Shown: positions 1 through 8,660 of the stretch, piece by piece
Layout of the letters: every line of letters begins with the position of its first letter
Numbering within the stretch: position 1 is the stretch's first letter
Source: Lachnospiraceae bacterium UBA7182
Lineage (GTDB): Bacteria > Bacillota > Clostridia > Lachnospirales > Lachnospiraceae
Direction of reading: 5' to 3'
DNA length: 20,001 nucleotides
Assembly: GCA_002491115.1 (NCBI GenBank)
Contig: DKVI01000041.1
Coordinates: 3,485-23,485, forward strand
The notes under the pieces: model-generated
Told to the model about the DNA's origin: nothing
The model's database searches: none
What the model saw: the letters and a program-made list of their open reading frames with translations, nothing else
Program-made: the position numbers and the translations under genes

Positions 1-792
1 GGAAGTTTAACACTGCCGGAAAGCCTGACGAGCATAAGGGAATATGCGTTTTATGAATGCAACGGGTTCACAGGAGACTTAACACTGCCGGAAAGCCTGA
101 CGAGCATAGGGGAATATGCGTTTTATGGTTGCAACGGGTTCACAGGAAGTTTAACACTGCCGGAAAGCCTGACGAACATAGGGAAATATGCGTTTTATGG
201 TTGCAATGGGTTCACGGGAAGTTTAACACTGCCGGAAAGCCTGGCGAGCATAGGGGAATATGTGTTCTATGGTTGCAGTGGGTTCACGGGAGACTTAAAG
301 TTGCCAGAAGGCTTGACGAACATAGGGGAATATGCGTTTTTTTGTTGTAGCGGGTTCACCGGAGATTTAAAGATACCAGAAGGCGTGACCAGCATAGGAT
401 CAAGGGCGTTTTATTCTTGCAGTGGGTTCAAAGGAAACTTAACGTTGCCAGAAAGTCTGACAAATATAGGGGGAGGCGCGTTTTGGTGGTGTACCGGGTT
501 CACCGGAAGCTTAACGCTACCAGAAAGAGTGACAAGCATAGGGGGATATGCGTTTTCTGAATGCAAAGGGTTTACAGGAAGCTTAACGTTGCCGGGGAGT
601 TTGACCAGCATAGAGGAATGTGCGTTTAATGAGTGCAAAGGGCTTACAGGGAACTTAACGCTACCAGAGGGTCTGAAAAGCATAGGGAATTTTGCGTTTT
701 CTGACTGCGAAGGGTTTACAGGAAGCTTAACATTGCCTGAGGATCTAACAAGCATAGGGGATTTTGCGTTTTCTGGTTGCACGAATATATCA
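1..792 (+). repeat. Eleven in-frame 72-bp repeats encoding LRR_5 units
   Basis: Units start at 1, 73, 145, 217, 289, 361, 433, 505, 577, 649 and 721, exactly 72 bp apart. Each encodes 24 residues. The first four are nearly identical at the DNA level, and identity falls steadily toward the last units. The array continues upstream of the window. It belongs to the coding sequence and is not a CRISPR array, because there are no unrelated spacers. Confidence 0.95.
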
Positions 793-3700
793 AAAGTAAC
801 GGTCTTAAATGCAAGGTGTTTGTTTGAGTCTTATTCTCTTCCTAAGAATGCGATCATTTATGGCTATAAAGATTCTACGGCACAAGCTTATGCGGGGAGA
901 TATGGTCAGACATTTATCGCCATAAACCCGATTGCCGTTCCTGTGACCGTTCCCAGGGATGCTTCTGCAGACGATGTGTTGTCAAATCTGGATTTGGGAA
1001 CGCTGCTGAATAAGGCATCGCTGGCCGGGGAGAAGATCAGCGGTCCTACGCTTACCATAGCGGGGAAGACATTTTCTGTCTTTTCCGTGGATGCGTCTGT
1101 GAAGCTGGACTTCGGGGACTTGCAGGCAAAAGTGGATACGGAGGAGAAGACCATCCAGGTACTGGCCGGGTTTGACAAGTTCAGTGGTTCGGCAAAGCTT
1201 GACCAGTCTGAAAATTCTTCGGCATACTGGAGTAAGTCCTATCAGCAGGTAAAATCTCTCTATACCGGCATTACGGGTAAAAAGGTAGATACGACACAGC
1301 TTTGGAACAATTTCAGCAAACTGAGGGGCAGACTCAAGAAAATGAACTGCTCTATGGGAATCGACGCCAGCGCGTCAATTGCCGGCTATATAGAGTTCAG
1401 TTATGCGTCAGGGGAGATTGTATATACAGAAGGCGGGATGGTGTTGGAGGCGGCTCTGGGTACCAGCGTGGATTATAAACTGCCTCCCTGCCCTGCCGTG
1501 TATGTGACCTTTGGGCTGAAGGCGGGCTTTGACGGAAAGATCGAGCTGATTCGCGAAAGTACAATGAACTATACGCCTTCTATTGCTGCCGGGATTGACC
1601 TGGAGGCGGCGCTTGGGGTCACTGCCGGAAGTAAAAAAGTGAAAACGTATGCAGAATTAGGGCTGAAAGGGAATCTGAAGATAGACCTGACGCTGCCGGC
1701 TGCCAGGCTTGCGAACGCTCTGGCTGCGGAACTGACCGCTACGGTTCATTTTGACAGCAAAGTATTTGGTTTTGACGGGCCAAACTACGGGCCTCAAAAA
1801 TTTGCGAGTTATAAGATTTATCCCCGGGACAGCAGGGCGAGGGCGCTTTTCGGCGGTGTAGACCTGGCGGAGTTCGACTGGGATTCAGCGAAGCCGTCAG
1901 ACCGGAGTTATCTGGCCGCGGCTCGGGTAAAGTCTGCCGGCTTTTATAATCTGCCGGGGGCGGAAAGTTTTGTAAAATCAAACCTGTACAGATATAATGC
2001 GCCGCAGATGGCCGTGCTGGATGACGGCAGCAAGCTGTTGGTCTGGATAGATGATAACGGGGAAAAATCGGCGGTTAACAAGACTTCACTGATGTATTCC
2101 GTCTATGACGGGAATACATGGAGCAAAGAAGCGGCCCTGGCGGAAACGGGCGGTTCAAACGATTACCCGGTTTTATTTAGCGACGGGCGGACGGTAAGGC
2201 TCGTATGGCAGAAAGCGGAAAAACTGACGGATCAGGATACGCTGCCCACATTGTTGGAATCAGTGGAGTTGTATACGGCCACATATAAAAACGGCGTTTT
2301 TGGGGAGCCCCGGCGTATCACGTCAGATAATACGGCATATGAAATGATGCAAAGTGTCGCCGGAAACGGGGATTCTTATACAGTAGCCTGGGTTGAAAAT
2401 ACAGAGAACAATCCGTTTCAGTCAGAGGGAAAGAACTGCATAAAAATAAAAACCTGTGCAGGCGGAACATGGCAGGAAGAACAGATCCTCATGGAAGGAG
2501 CAGAAGAAGTCTATGGACTCAGGGTCGTGTATGTAGAAAATATTCCTGTTATCATTTATGAAACTTCCGGCGAAGACGTTTCGACGATACATATGATTAA
2601 GGGAACACAGACGGTTACGCTTCCGGGCTGTGGCTTCGACGTGGAAAACGGGACGCTGTATTATAATTCGGGCAGTGAACTGGTCGCTTACGACCTGGCA
2701 GCCGGGACGCAGGAAACCGTCCTCCATGCCAATATCAGCGACTGCACGGTTTTGGACGACGGGATACATAAAGTGATCCTGGCGACCGTATATCATGGTT
2801 ATACGAGTGAGTTGGCAGCGTATCAGTTTGACAGGGGAACCGGAACATGGTCAAACGGCATTGTGCTGACGGACAGGGGAAAATATATCCGCGATTATTC
2901 GGCAGTGATGCAGGCGGACGGAACGGTTTCCGCGGCGGTGAACTTTGTAGAGGTCGATGAGGACTCCGAGAAAATTTACGGCAATGCCGAGCTGTGCGTT
3001 ATAGATTTTGGGGAAACAGAAGATCTGACCATAGGGGAGGGAGCATATTATGATGAAAAGCTCATTGCCCCCGGTGCGACACTGCCATTGTATTTTCATG
3101 TAACAAACAATGGATGGAAGGCCGTGGAAAAATTCCGGGCGGAAATACTGGATGAATCAGGGGCGGTGCTTCAGTCAGGAGAGGTCCTTTGCAGGATTGC
3201 TCCGGGAGACAGCGCCGAGGCTTCCTTGCATTATAAAATACCTTCCTCCGTCCAGAACCAGAAATTGGCGATCAGGATATATACAGAAAATGAAACGGAC
3301 TGTTCCGACAACGAAGCGCAGGTCGAGATTGGCATGGCGGATATCGCGTTAAGCGGCCTGTACCTGAAAGGCTCCGAAACAGATATGGTTTTAAAAGGCA
3401 TTGTCCGGAATCTTGGCTACAAGGATGCGCAGGATGTGGAAGTGACCGCTTATAACCAGAATACAGAAGGGAATGTGATCGGAAAAGCGGAGATCGGATC
3501 CTTACAGAAGCGGGAGAGCAGGGAATTTGAAGTTACGGTTCCGCAGGAGTATCTAAATATGAATCCGTTATCCAGCGGAAATATACTGCATGTGACTGCT
3601 GCTTCCAATATGGACGAACTGGATTATGTGAATAACACTGTGCGGTACTTAATAAAACCGTCTTCGGACGAACCGATTGCCCTGAATTACCGTTCCCTGA

Positions 3701-6429
3701 CGATGCGGCCGGAGGAAACAGAGCAGCTGCAGATTGTCTACAGTAATGGTGCAGATCTGTCGGGAAGCGACGTACAGTGGGAAAGCAGCGATGATTCCGT
3801 CGTGTTGGTCGAGAATGGAAAGCTGACTGCCGTTTCGTCCGGCAAAGCTGAGATCACGGCGACAGCCGGCAGCTACCAGGCGGCATGCAGCGTACTGGTT
3901 TTAAGCGGCGTGCCGGTGGGCGGCGTCTATCTCAATGAAATGAGCGTTATTGTGTTGTCGGGAGACGAAAAACAATTAACCGCGCATGTGTTGCCGGAAA
4001 ACGCAGCAAACCAGAACGTGACGTGGGAGTCGGACGCCCCGTCGGTGGCAGTGGTAAGCCAGGACGGTATCGTGACAGGAGTCGGAGCCGGAACCGCCGT
4101 CGTGACTGTTTATACGGAAGACGGGTATAAGTCGGCTTCCTGCAGGGTAACGGTATCAGAGCCGGAACCGGAACCACAGTCTTATACCGCAGAGTTTGCC
4201 GGAGGAGAGGGCGCGGCAGGAGCGGAACCTGCGGCGTTCACATGCAGGGCGGGAGAAAGCTTTACACTGCCGGAAAACACATTTCAAAAGGAAGGCATGC
4301 TGTTTGCCGGATGGAGCGACAGTACGGGCAGTTACCAGCCGGGCGAATCTTATGAGATGCCTGCGCATCATGTGCTGTTTACAGCTTTATGGGCCAGCAG
4401 AAGTTATACGGTCACTTTTGACACACATGGTCACGGCTCTGCGCCGGAGAAGCTGACGGATATCAGTCCGGGAGAAAAGATAAACGAACCAAAGCCTCCC
4501 ACAGAAGAAGGATATCTCTTTACCGGCTGGTATAAGGATGCATCCTGTACGGAAAAATGGGACTTTGCAAAAGATGTCGTGCAGTCGGATATCATCCTGT
4601 ATGCGGGCTGGAAAGACAAAGAACCGGATATTGTACTTCCAGGCTGGGGAGATTTGACAATAGAAGACCAAAAGCTTTACAAAACCCCCGAAGATGTCCC
4701 GGACGGCCTCTGGGCAGCGGGCATCCCGGACAGGACGGATTATACAGGCAAAGCCATTACGTTTGATATAAGGGTGTACAGCCATAAAAAGCTGCTGACA
4801 GAAAAGACAGACTATACGATTTCCTATAAAGACAATACTGATGCGGCGGACAAGGAGCAGCCGCCGGTAAATGCAGGGACTTACATTCTGAGGGTTTCCC
4901 CGGCAGACAAGGATCAGGGGCATGGCGCCGCAAAAGAATATCCATTCACAATTGCCAAAGCAGGATTGAAAATCACGGCGGAAGATATAACGGTCCGCGT
5001 AGGCGACGCCCTGCCTGAAAAATACGCCTGCCGTACGGAAGGCCTTCTTGGAAACGATATGTTAAAGGCAGAGCCGTCTGTTACCTGTACGGTTGAGAAT
5101 ACATCTGTTGCCGGGGAATACCGGCTTATCCCGTCAAATGCGGATGCAGGTGCGAATTATGACATAGATTATGTGGAAGGGAAACTGACGATTGTTGCGG
5201 GTCCGGAGGAAAAAACGTATACAGTAACTTTCCATATGAACGGGCATGGCGCCGCGCCTGAAAAATATACGGCAGTCAAAGCCGGAGACACGATTAAAGA
5301 ACCAACTGTTCCGACGGAAGACGGCTATGTCTTTACCGGTTGGTACAAAGACAGCGCATGTATGATTTCATGGGATTTTTCAAAAGACACCATAAATGCA
5401 GATACGACTCTGTATGCGGGCTGGATTCCGGAGAGTGAGTATAAGGGCATACTCCCGGAAGATACACTTGCCGCAGGCAGCCGCGACGGTTTTTGGGTTG
5501 CAGTGATCAAAGAGCAGACTTATACCAGAAAAGCTGTTAAGCCGCAGGTGCATGTATATGATCAGGAGAAGCGTCTGGAAGAAGGATGGGACTACACTCT
5601 TACATATAAAAACAATATAAAAGCGGCGGATGCCTCAGCTGTCAAAGCTCCGCGTGTGACAGTAAAGGGAAAGAGCGGCTACGGCGGCATCTATCCTGTT
5701 ACCTTTACGATCAAAAAGGCCGTGCTGGATGAGAGCCATCTGGCGTATACGCCTGTCTATCCAAAAGGCAGGGTTTACACGCCCGCTGTTATAAAAGATG
5801 ACGTTCTCCTGAAAGCAAAGACAGACTATGTACTTACCTATGAAAATAACGATACACATAAAATAACAAAAAAAGTGCCCACGAAGGAAGGCAGCTATAC
5901 GATACATGTCAGTGGAAAAGGAAGCTGTGAAGGGGAATTCAGTGTCCCATATACAGTGATTCCCGGGGACGCAGGTATCAGTATAACCAGGGCAAAAGCC
6001 GTTGTGCCTGCCATGGCTTACAGGGGAGCTTTGCCGACGCCGACGCTGACGATCAGCAAGACCGGCGCGCTCAAAGAAGGTACGGATTATACGGTCCGCT
6101 ATGCCAACACCGGCGCGAAAGGTACGGCAACTGCCATATTTACCGGAATCGGAGACTACTCCGGTGTCCTTAAGAAAACCTTCAAGGTCAAGGCAGCACC
6201 GATCGCGGACAAAGACGTCACGGTGGCAAAAAGCGCCCCGTACCGGAAGGGCGGAGCGAAGCCGGAGATCTCCGTTATCATAGACGGTGTGAAGCTGACC
6301 ATGGGTATAAATTATACGGTTAGTTATAAGAATAACAAAAAAACCGGCAGGACTGCGACAGTCACCATAAAAGGAAAAGGCAACTATGGCGGAAAAGTGA
6401 GCAGAACTTTTCAGGTTACGCAGGAATAA
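1..6429 (+). CDS. BspA-like leucine-rich-repeat giant surface protein, 5' partial
   Basis: The frame is open from base 1, so the start and any signal peptide lie upstream; 2142 residues are visible. Residues 1-264 are eleven 24-residue LRR_5 repeats with the pattern GxLTLPExLTSIGxYAFxxC, followed by a capping segment to about residue 305. Residues about 310-640 are unrecognised. Residues about 650-960 look like propeller blades (DGxTWS, LVWxD-type strands). Two CARDB-like domains lie near nt 3030-3655, two Big_2-like domains near 3673-4158, and InlB/Flg_new repeats near 4180-4392, 4402-4611 and 5212-5427 (the last two with GYxFTGWYKD). An MBG-like domain lies near 4966-5200. Five C-terminal beta-sandwich repeats (DYTxxYKNN...GKGNYGG type) end the protein. 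The family is secreted or surface-bound and often adhesive; that role is inferred here. No LPxTG motif or C-terminal hydrophobic anchor is visible. An internal ATG at 262 is not the start. Confidence 0.93.
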   Translation, partial: GSLTLPESLTSIREYAFYECNGFTGDLTLPESLTSIGEYAFYGCNGFTGSLTLPESLTNIGKYAFYGCNGFTGSLTLPESLASIGEYVFYGCSGFTGDLKLPEGLTNIGEYAFFCCSGFTGDLKIPEGVTSIGSRAFYSCSGFKGNLTLPESLTNIGGGAFWWCTGFTGSLTLPERVTSIGGYAFSECKGFTGSLTLPGSLTSIEECAFNECKGLTGNLTLPEGLKSIGNFAFSDCEGFTGSLTLPEDLTSIGDFAFSGCTNISKVTVLNARCLFESYSLPKNAIIYGYKDSTAQAYAGRYGQTFIAINPIAVPVTVPRDASADDVLSNLDLGTLLNKASLAGEKISGPTLTIAGKTFSVFSVDASVKLDFGDLQAKVDTEEKTIQVLAGFDKFSGSAKLDQSENSSAYWSKSYQQVKSLYTGITGKKVDTTQLWNNFSKLRGRLKKMNCSMGIDASASIAGYIEFSYASGEIVYTEGGMVLEAALGTSVDYKLPPCPAVYVTFGLKAGFDGKIELIRESTMNYTPSIAAGIDLEAALGVTAGSKKVKTYAELGLKGNLKIDLTLPAARLANALAAELTATVHFDSKVFGFDGPNYGPQKFASYKIYPRDSRARALFGGVDLAEFDWDSAKPSDRSYLAAARVKSAGFYNLPGAESFVKSNLYRYNAPQMAVLDDGSKLLVWIDDNGEKSAVNKTSLMYSVYDGNTWSKEAALAETGGSNDYPVLFSDGRTVRLVWQKAEKLTDQDTLPTLLESVELYTATYKNGVFGEPRRITSDNTAYEMMQSVAGNGDSYTVAWVENTENNPFQSEGKNCIKIKTCAGGTWQEEQILMEGAEEVYGLRVVYVENIPVIIYETSGEDVSTIHMIKGTQTVTLPGCGFDVENGTLYYNSGSELVAYDLAAGTQETVLHANISDCTVLDDGIHKVILATVYHGYTSELAAYQFDRGTGTWSNGIVLTDRGKYIRDYSAVMQADGTVSAAVNFVEVDEDSEKIYGNAELCVIDFGETEDLTIGEGAYYDEKLIAPGATLPLYFHVTNNGWKAVEKFRAEILDESGAVLQSGEVLCRIAPGDSAEASLHYKIPSSVQNQKLAIRIYTENETDCSDNEAQVEIGMADIALSGLYLKGSETDMVLKGIVRNLGYKDAQDVEVTAYNQNTEGNVIGKAEIGSLQKRESREFEVTVPQEYLNMNPLSSGNILHVTAASNMDELDYVNNTVRYLIKPSSDEPIALNYRSLTMRPEETEQLQIVYSNGADLSGSDVQWESSDDSVVLVENGKLTAVSSGKAEITATAGSYQAACSVLVLSGVPVGGVYLNEMSVIVLSGDEKQLTAHVLPENAANQNVTWESDAPSVAVVSQDGIVTGVGAGTAVVTVYTEDGYKSASCRVTVSEPEPEPQSYTAEFAGGEGAAGAEPAAFTCRAGESFTLPENTFQKEGMLFAGWSDSTGSYQPGESYEMPAHHVLFTALWASRSYTVTFDTHGHGSAPEKLTDISPGEKINEPKPPTEEGYLFTGWYKDASCTEKWDFAKDVVQSDIILYAGWKDKEPDIVLPGWGDLTIEDQKLYKTPEDVPDGLWAAGIPDRTDYTGKAITFDIRVYSHKKLLTEKTDYTISYKDNTDAADKEQPPVNAGTYILRVSPADKDQGHGAAKEYPFTIAKAGLKITAEDITVRVGDALPEKYACRTEGLLGNDMLKAEPSVTCTVENTSVAGEYRLIPSNADAGANYDIDYVEGKLTIVAGPEEKTYTVTFHMNGHGAAPEKYTAVKAGDTIKEPTVPTEDGYVFTGWYKDSACMISWDFSKDTINADTTLYAGWIPESEYKGILPEDTLAAGSRDGFWVAVIKEQTYTRKAVKPQVHVYDQEKRLEEGWDYTLTYKNNIKAADASAVKAPRVTVKGKSGYGGIYPVTFTIKKAVLDESHLAYTPVYPKGRVYTPAVIKDDVLLKAKTDYVLTYENNDTHKITKKVPTKEGSYTIHVSGKGSCEGEFSVPYTVIPGDAGISITRAKAVVPAMAYRGALPTPTLTISKTGALKEGTDYTVRYANTGAKGTATAIFTGIGDYSGVLKKTFKVKAAPIADKDVTVAKSAPYRKGGAKPEISVIIDGVKLTMGINYTVSYKNNKKTGRTATVTIKGKGNYGGKVSRTFQVTQE

Positions 6430-6499
6430 AAATCGATACTAATAGTTATGGAAATCGGGAGCCGTGGAGATATTTATAAATAGATTGGAGGCTGAGAGT

Positions 6500-6709
6500 A
6501 TGACACAGATTGTTCAAGAATCGGTCAGGATGTTGGAAATGCTGCCGGAGAGCGAACAGAAACTTGCAAGCCAGCTTATAAGGCGGCTGGTGCTTGCATG
6601 GGATCCGGATTTTACAAGGTTGACACCAGAAGAGCGGAAGCGGCTGGAAGCGGCAGAAGAAAGGACAGACAGCGGGGAATATGTGAAAGACAGCGATATT
6701 GACTGGTAG
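6500..6709 (+). CDS. Small antitoxin-like hypothetical protein
   Basis: This 69-residue protein begins MTQIVQESVRMLEMLPESEQ and ends in an acidic tail, EYVKDSDIDW. I chose the ATG at 6500 because GGAG at 6487-6490 lies 9 nt upstream; the in-frame GTG at 6464 has its only purine-rich stretch 2 nt away. The predicted helical N-terminus followed by a charged segment (TPEERKRLEAAEER) and an acidic end resembles small antitoxin-type proteins of Firmicutes, but I do not recognise a specific family. No toxin-sized partner follows: the next 440 nt are a promoter, riboswitch, terminator and repeat. It could therefore be an orphan antitoxin or an unrelated small regulator. It follows the surface-protein stop by 70 nt with no obvious terminator between them. 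Confidence 0.6.
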   Translation: MTQIVQESVRMLEMLPESEQKLASQLIRRLVLAWDPDFTRLTPEERKRLEAAEERTDSGEYVKDSDIDW

Positions 6710-6750
6710 GGAAAAAGTGGCTGCAGGCTGAAAATGCAGTTATATAGTGG

Positions 6751-6779
6751 TTGACAGAACAACCGCGAGGAAGTATTAT
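6751..6779 (+). promoter_or_regulatory. Sigma-70 type promoter of mgtE
   Basis: A perfect -35 box TTGACA (6751-6756) and a -10 box TATTAT (6774-6779) are separated by 17 nt. Transcription would start near 6786, just 5' of the M-box riboswitch. Confidence 0.85.
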
Positions 6780-6794
6780 GGAATAGAAAGAAAT

Positions 6795-6952
6795 GTTAAT
6801 ATTTCCGGTAGGTAAGGCTACCGCAGGGATATGGGTTGCTGCCGCAAAATGATGGAGACATCATGCGCTGGTTTGAACAGGCGATATCGAAGCGAAGGTA
6901 TCATCTAACGCAATTTCACCGCCCTGCGATGCTAAAGCTTGAACGGTTGCAC
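6795..6952 (+). ncRNA. M-box (ykoK) magnesium riboswitch
   Basis: The leader matches the conserved M-box core in order: GGTAGGTAAGGCTACC at about 6807-6822, ATATGGGTTGCTGCCGC at about 6829-6845, a GGAGACATCATGCGCTGG segment at about 6854-6871, and GATGCTAAAGCTTGAACGG near the 3' side (about 6928-6946). The class binds Mg2+ and, when bound, favours a terminator that switches off magnesium transporter genes. The terminator at 6968-7004 and the mgtE gene downstream fit that role exactly. The boundaries are approximate. Confidence 0.88.
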
Positions 6953-6967
6953 AACAGTGGGTTACAG

Positions 6968-7004
6968 CCCGTGTCAGAGTTCATCCTTTGGCACGGGTTT
7001 TTTT
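6968..7004 (+). terminator. Riboswitch-controlled intrinsic terminator before mgtE
   Basis: CCCGTGTC (6968-6975) pairs with GGCACGGG (6990-6997), eight pairs with one G-T wobble, and is followed by seven T (6998-7004). It lies directly after the M-box aptamer and 146 nt before mgtE, so it is the likely expression platform. Confidence 0.85.
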
Positions 7005-7029
7005 ATCGCATGGCTGCAGCGGAACTAAA

Positions 7030-7128
7030 ACAGCGAAAGCCCGTACGGCGCCCAGATCGGAGAGTGAGCGCCGCAGGCGATCAGGAACTGATCTGCTACC
7101 CGGGCGCAGGGAGGGCTGCAGCGGAACT
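7030..7128 (+). repeat. Structured intergenic repeat, copy A
   Basis: This 99-nt copy lies between the M-box terminator and the mgtE ribosome binding site. The outer stem is AGCCC (7038-7042) with GGGCT (7113-7117). The middle stem is GCGCCC with GGGCGC. The inner stem is AGATCGG with CTGATCT, and the apical hairpin is CGCC-GCA-GGCG. A 19-bp direct repeat, GGCTGCAGCGGAACTAAAA, flanks the body at 7012-7030 and 7114-7132. It matches copies at 11497, 11601 and 15270. Confidence 0.88.
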
Positions 7129-7150
7129 AAAATAAAGAGGAGGGAGCTTA

Positions 7151-8515
7151 ATGAAGGACAACACTACTTTGTTATTGAACACTACACTGACAACTCTGGT
7201 AGAGAATAAGAAATATAATACGATTAAAGATATTCTTCTTACCATGAATCCTGTCGATATCGCAGAAATATTTGGTGAAGTTCCTGAACAGAAGCTCCCC
7301 ATCCTGTTTCGTCTCCTCCCCCAGGATCAGGCTGCGGAGACGTTCGCGGAGATGGATACGGAGCAGCAGCAGACTTTGATCGAAGGTTTTTCCGACCATG
7401 AATTAAAGGAAGTGGTCAACGAACTGTGTGCCGACGATGCGGCGGATCTGGTGGACGACATGCCCGCCAATGTGGTGAAACGTATCCTGCGCCAGGCGGA
7501 TCCGGAGATGCGCCGGATGATCAATGAGCTTTTAAAATATCCGGAGGATACCGCAGGCAGTATCATGACGCCGGAGTTCGTGCGTCTGCGCCCGGAGATG
7601 ACGGTGGATCAGGCGATTATCAGTATCCGCCGTACGGGGCTTGAAAAGGAGACGATCAACGACTGCTTTATCACGGACCGGGGCAGCCGTCTGATGGGGA
7701 CGGTATCGATCCGGACGCTGATCGTATCCAGGGCGGATGCGGTCATCCAGGACATTATGAATGAACATGCCATCTCCGTGGAAGTAAAAGAGGACCAGGA
7801 AGTGGTGGCCCGGATGTTTGACAAATACAACCTGATGGTCCTTCCGGTGGTGGATGCGGAAGATCATCTGGTGGGTATCATCACCGTGGACGACGTGCTG
7901 GATGTCCTGAAAAAAGAGACGACCGAGGATATGGAGCTGATGGCTGCGATCACGCCGTCCGACTCGGACAGGCCGTATATTAAGACACCGGTGGTGGAAC
8001 TGTGGAAGAACAGGATTCCCTGGCTTTTACTTCTGATGGTATCGGCTACGGTGACCGGATTCATTATCACCCGGTTTGAAAAGGCGTTGTCTGTCTATGT
8101 GATTCTGACCGCCTATATTCCTATGCTGATGGATACGGGCGGCAATTCCGGCAGCCAGACATCCGTGACTGTCATCCGTGCTTTGTCTTTGCAGGAACTG
8201 GAATTTAAAGATCTGTTTCAGGCAATCTGGAAGGAGATGCGCGTTGCCCTTCTGTGCGGCGCTACCCTGGCCGTGGTGAATTTTGCCAAACTGATGGTGA
8301 TTGACCGGGTGGGGACAGTCGTTGCCGCAGTCATCTGCTGTACGCTTTTGGTGACCGTATTTGTAGCGAAGATCACAGGATGCGTCCTTCCCATGGTGGC
8401 GAAAAAACTTGGATTCGACCCGGCGGTCATGGCAAGTCCTTTTATTACTACCATTGTGGATGCGCTGTCCCTGTTGATTTATTTCAGGTTTGCCACGGTT
8501 TTTCTTGGGATTTAG
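7151..8515 (+). CDS. mgtE: Magnesium transporter MgtE
   Basis: This 454-residue protein has the full MgtE layout. The helical MgtE N domain spans residues about 20-130 and is rich in acidic residues (ELCADDAADLVDDMP). A pair of CBS domains spans about 135-258. A membrane domain of about five helices runs from about 285 to the end, and contains the conserved MDTGGNSGSQTSVTVIRAL segment. MgtE is a Mg2+-gated channel in the cytoplasmic membrane; Mg2+ bound between the cytosolic domains closes the pore. The start ATG has AGGAGGG at 7138-7144, 6 nt upstream. Transcription is expected from the promoter at 6751 under M-box control, so both RNA and protein levels should respond to Mg2+. The length is normal and no key segment is missing. 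Confidence 0.96.
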   Translation: MKDNTTLLLNTTLTTLVENKKYNTIKDILLTMNPVDIAEIFGEVPEQKLPILFRLLPQDQAAETFAEMDTEQQQTLIEGFSDHELKEVVNELCADDAADLVDDMPANVVKRILRQADPEMRRMINELLKYPEDTAGSIMTPEFVRLRPEMTVDQAIISIRRTGLEKETINDCFITDRGSRLMGTVSIRTLIVSRADAVIQDIMNEHAISVEVKEDQEVVARMFDKYNLMVLPVVDAEDHLVGIITVDDVLDVLKKETTEDMELMAAITPSDSDRPYIKTPVVELWKNRIPWLLLLMVSATVTGFIITRFEKALSVYVILTAYIPMLMDTGGNSGSQTSVTVIRALSLQELEFKDLFQAIWKEMRVALLCGATLAVVNFAKLMVIDRVGTVVAAVICCTLLVTVFVAKITGCVLPMVAKKLGFDPAVMASPFITTIVDALSLLIYFRFATVFLGI

Positions 8516-8609
8516 TCAATTGTGACAGATATTTTCAAAATCTGCTTTCATTTTTGTAATAAAGATGATAAGATAAGGACAGGGAGTGTATGGAACATTC
8601 CTCATAAAA

Positions 8610-8640
8610 ACAGCGGCCCTCCAAAAGGGGAAGCGGAATT
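8610..8640 (+). repeat. Possible deleted remnant of the intergenic repeat
   Basis: The segment begins ACAGCG and ends GCGGAATT, followed by TAAAA. These resemble the two ends of the repeat family (ACAGCG ... GCGGAACTAAAA). Only a short C-rich / AAAA / G-rich hairpin is left between them. It lies 20 nt before the lipoprotein start, the same position as the other copies. The match is short, so it may be chance. Confidence 0.35.
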
Positions 8641-8660
8641 TAAAAAAAGGAGAAAAAAGT

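Noticed and set aside
57..350. Second-frame repeat protein and minus-strand repeat ORF (411-782) over the LRR array
   Set aside because: Periodic 72-bp DNA keeps several frames open at once. The long frame continuing to 6429 is the real gene.
4387..4923. 178-codon minus-strand ORF inside the surface protein
   Set aside because: It is antisense to well-supported InlB-type repeats, has no ribosome binding site context and its translation resembles no protein family.
6836..7135. 99-codon open frame upstream of mgtE
   Set aside because: It runs through the M-box aptamer, its terminator and repeat copy A, with no good ribosome binding site. The structured RNA explains the sequence.
8526..8544. 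Inverted repeat after mgtE as a terminator
   Set aside because: The arms CAGA-TTTT and AAAA-TCTG need a 2-nt bulge and leave a one-base loop, and the following T run is interrupted. It is too weak to call, though it could be an operator or part of a promoter for the lipoprotein gene.
8586..8660. Upstream ATG for the BMP lipoprotein
   Set aside because: It would place 25 residues before a textbook lipoprotein signal. The ATG at 8661 has AAGGAG 8 nt upstream.
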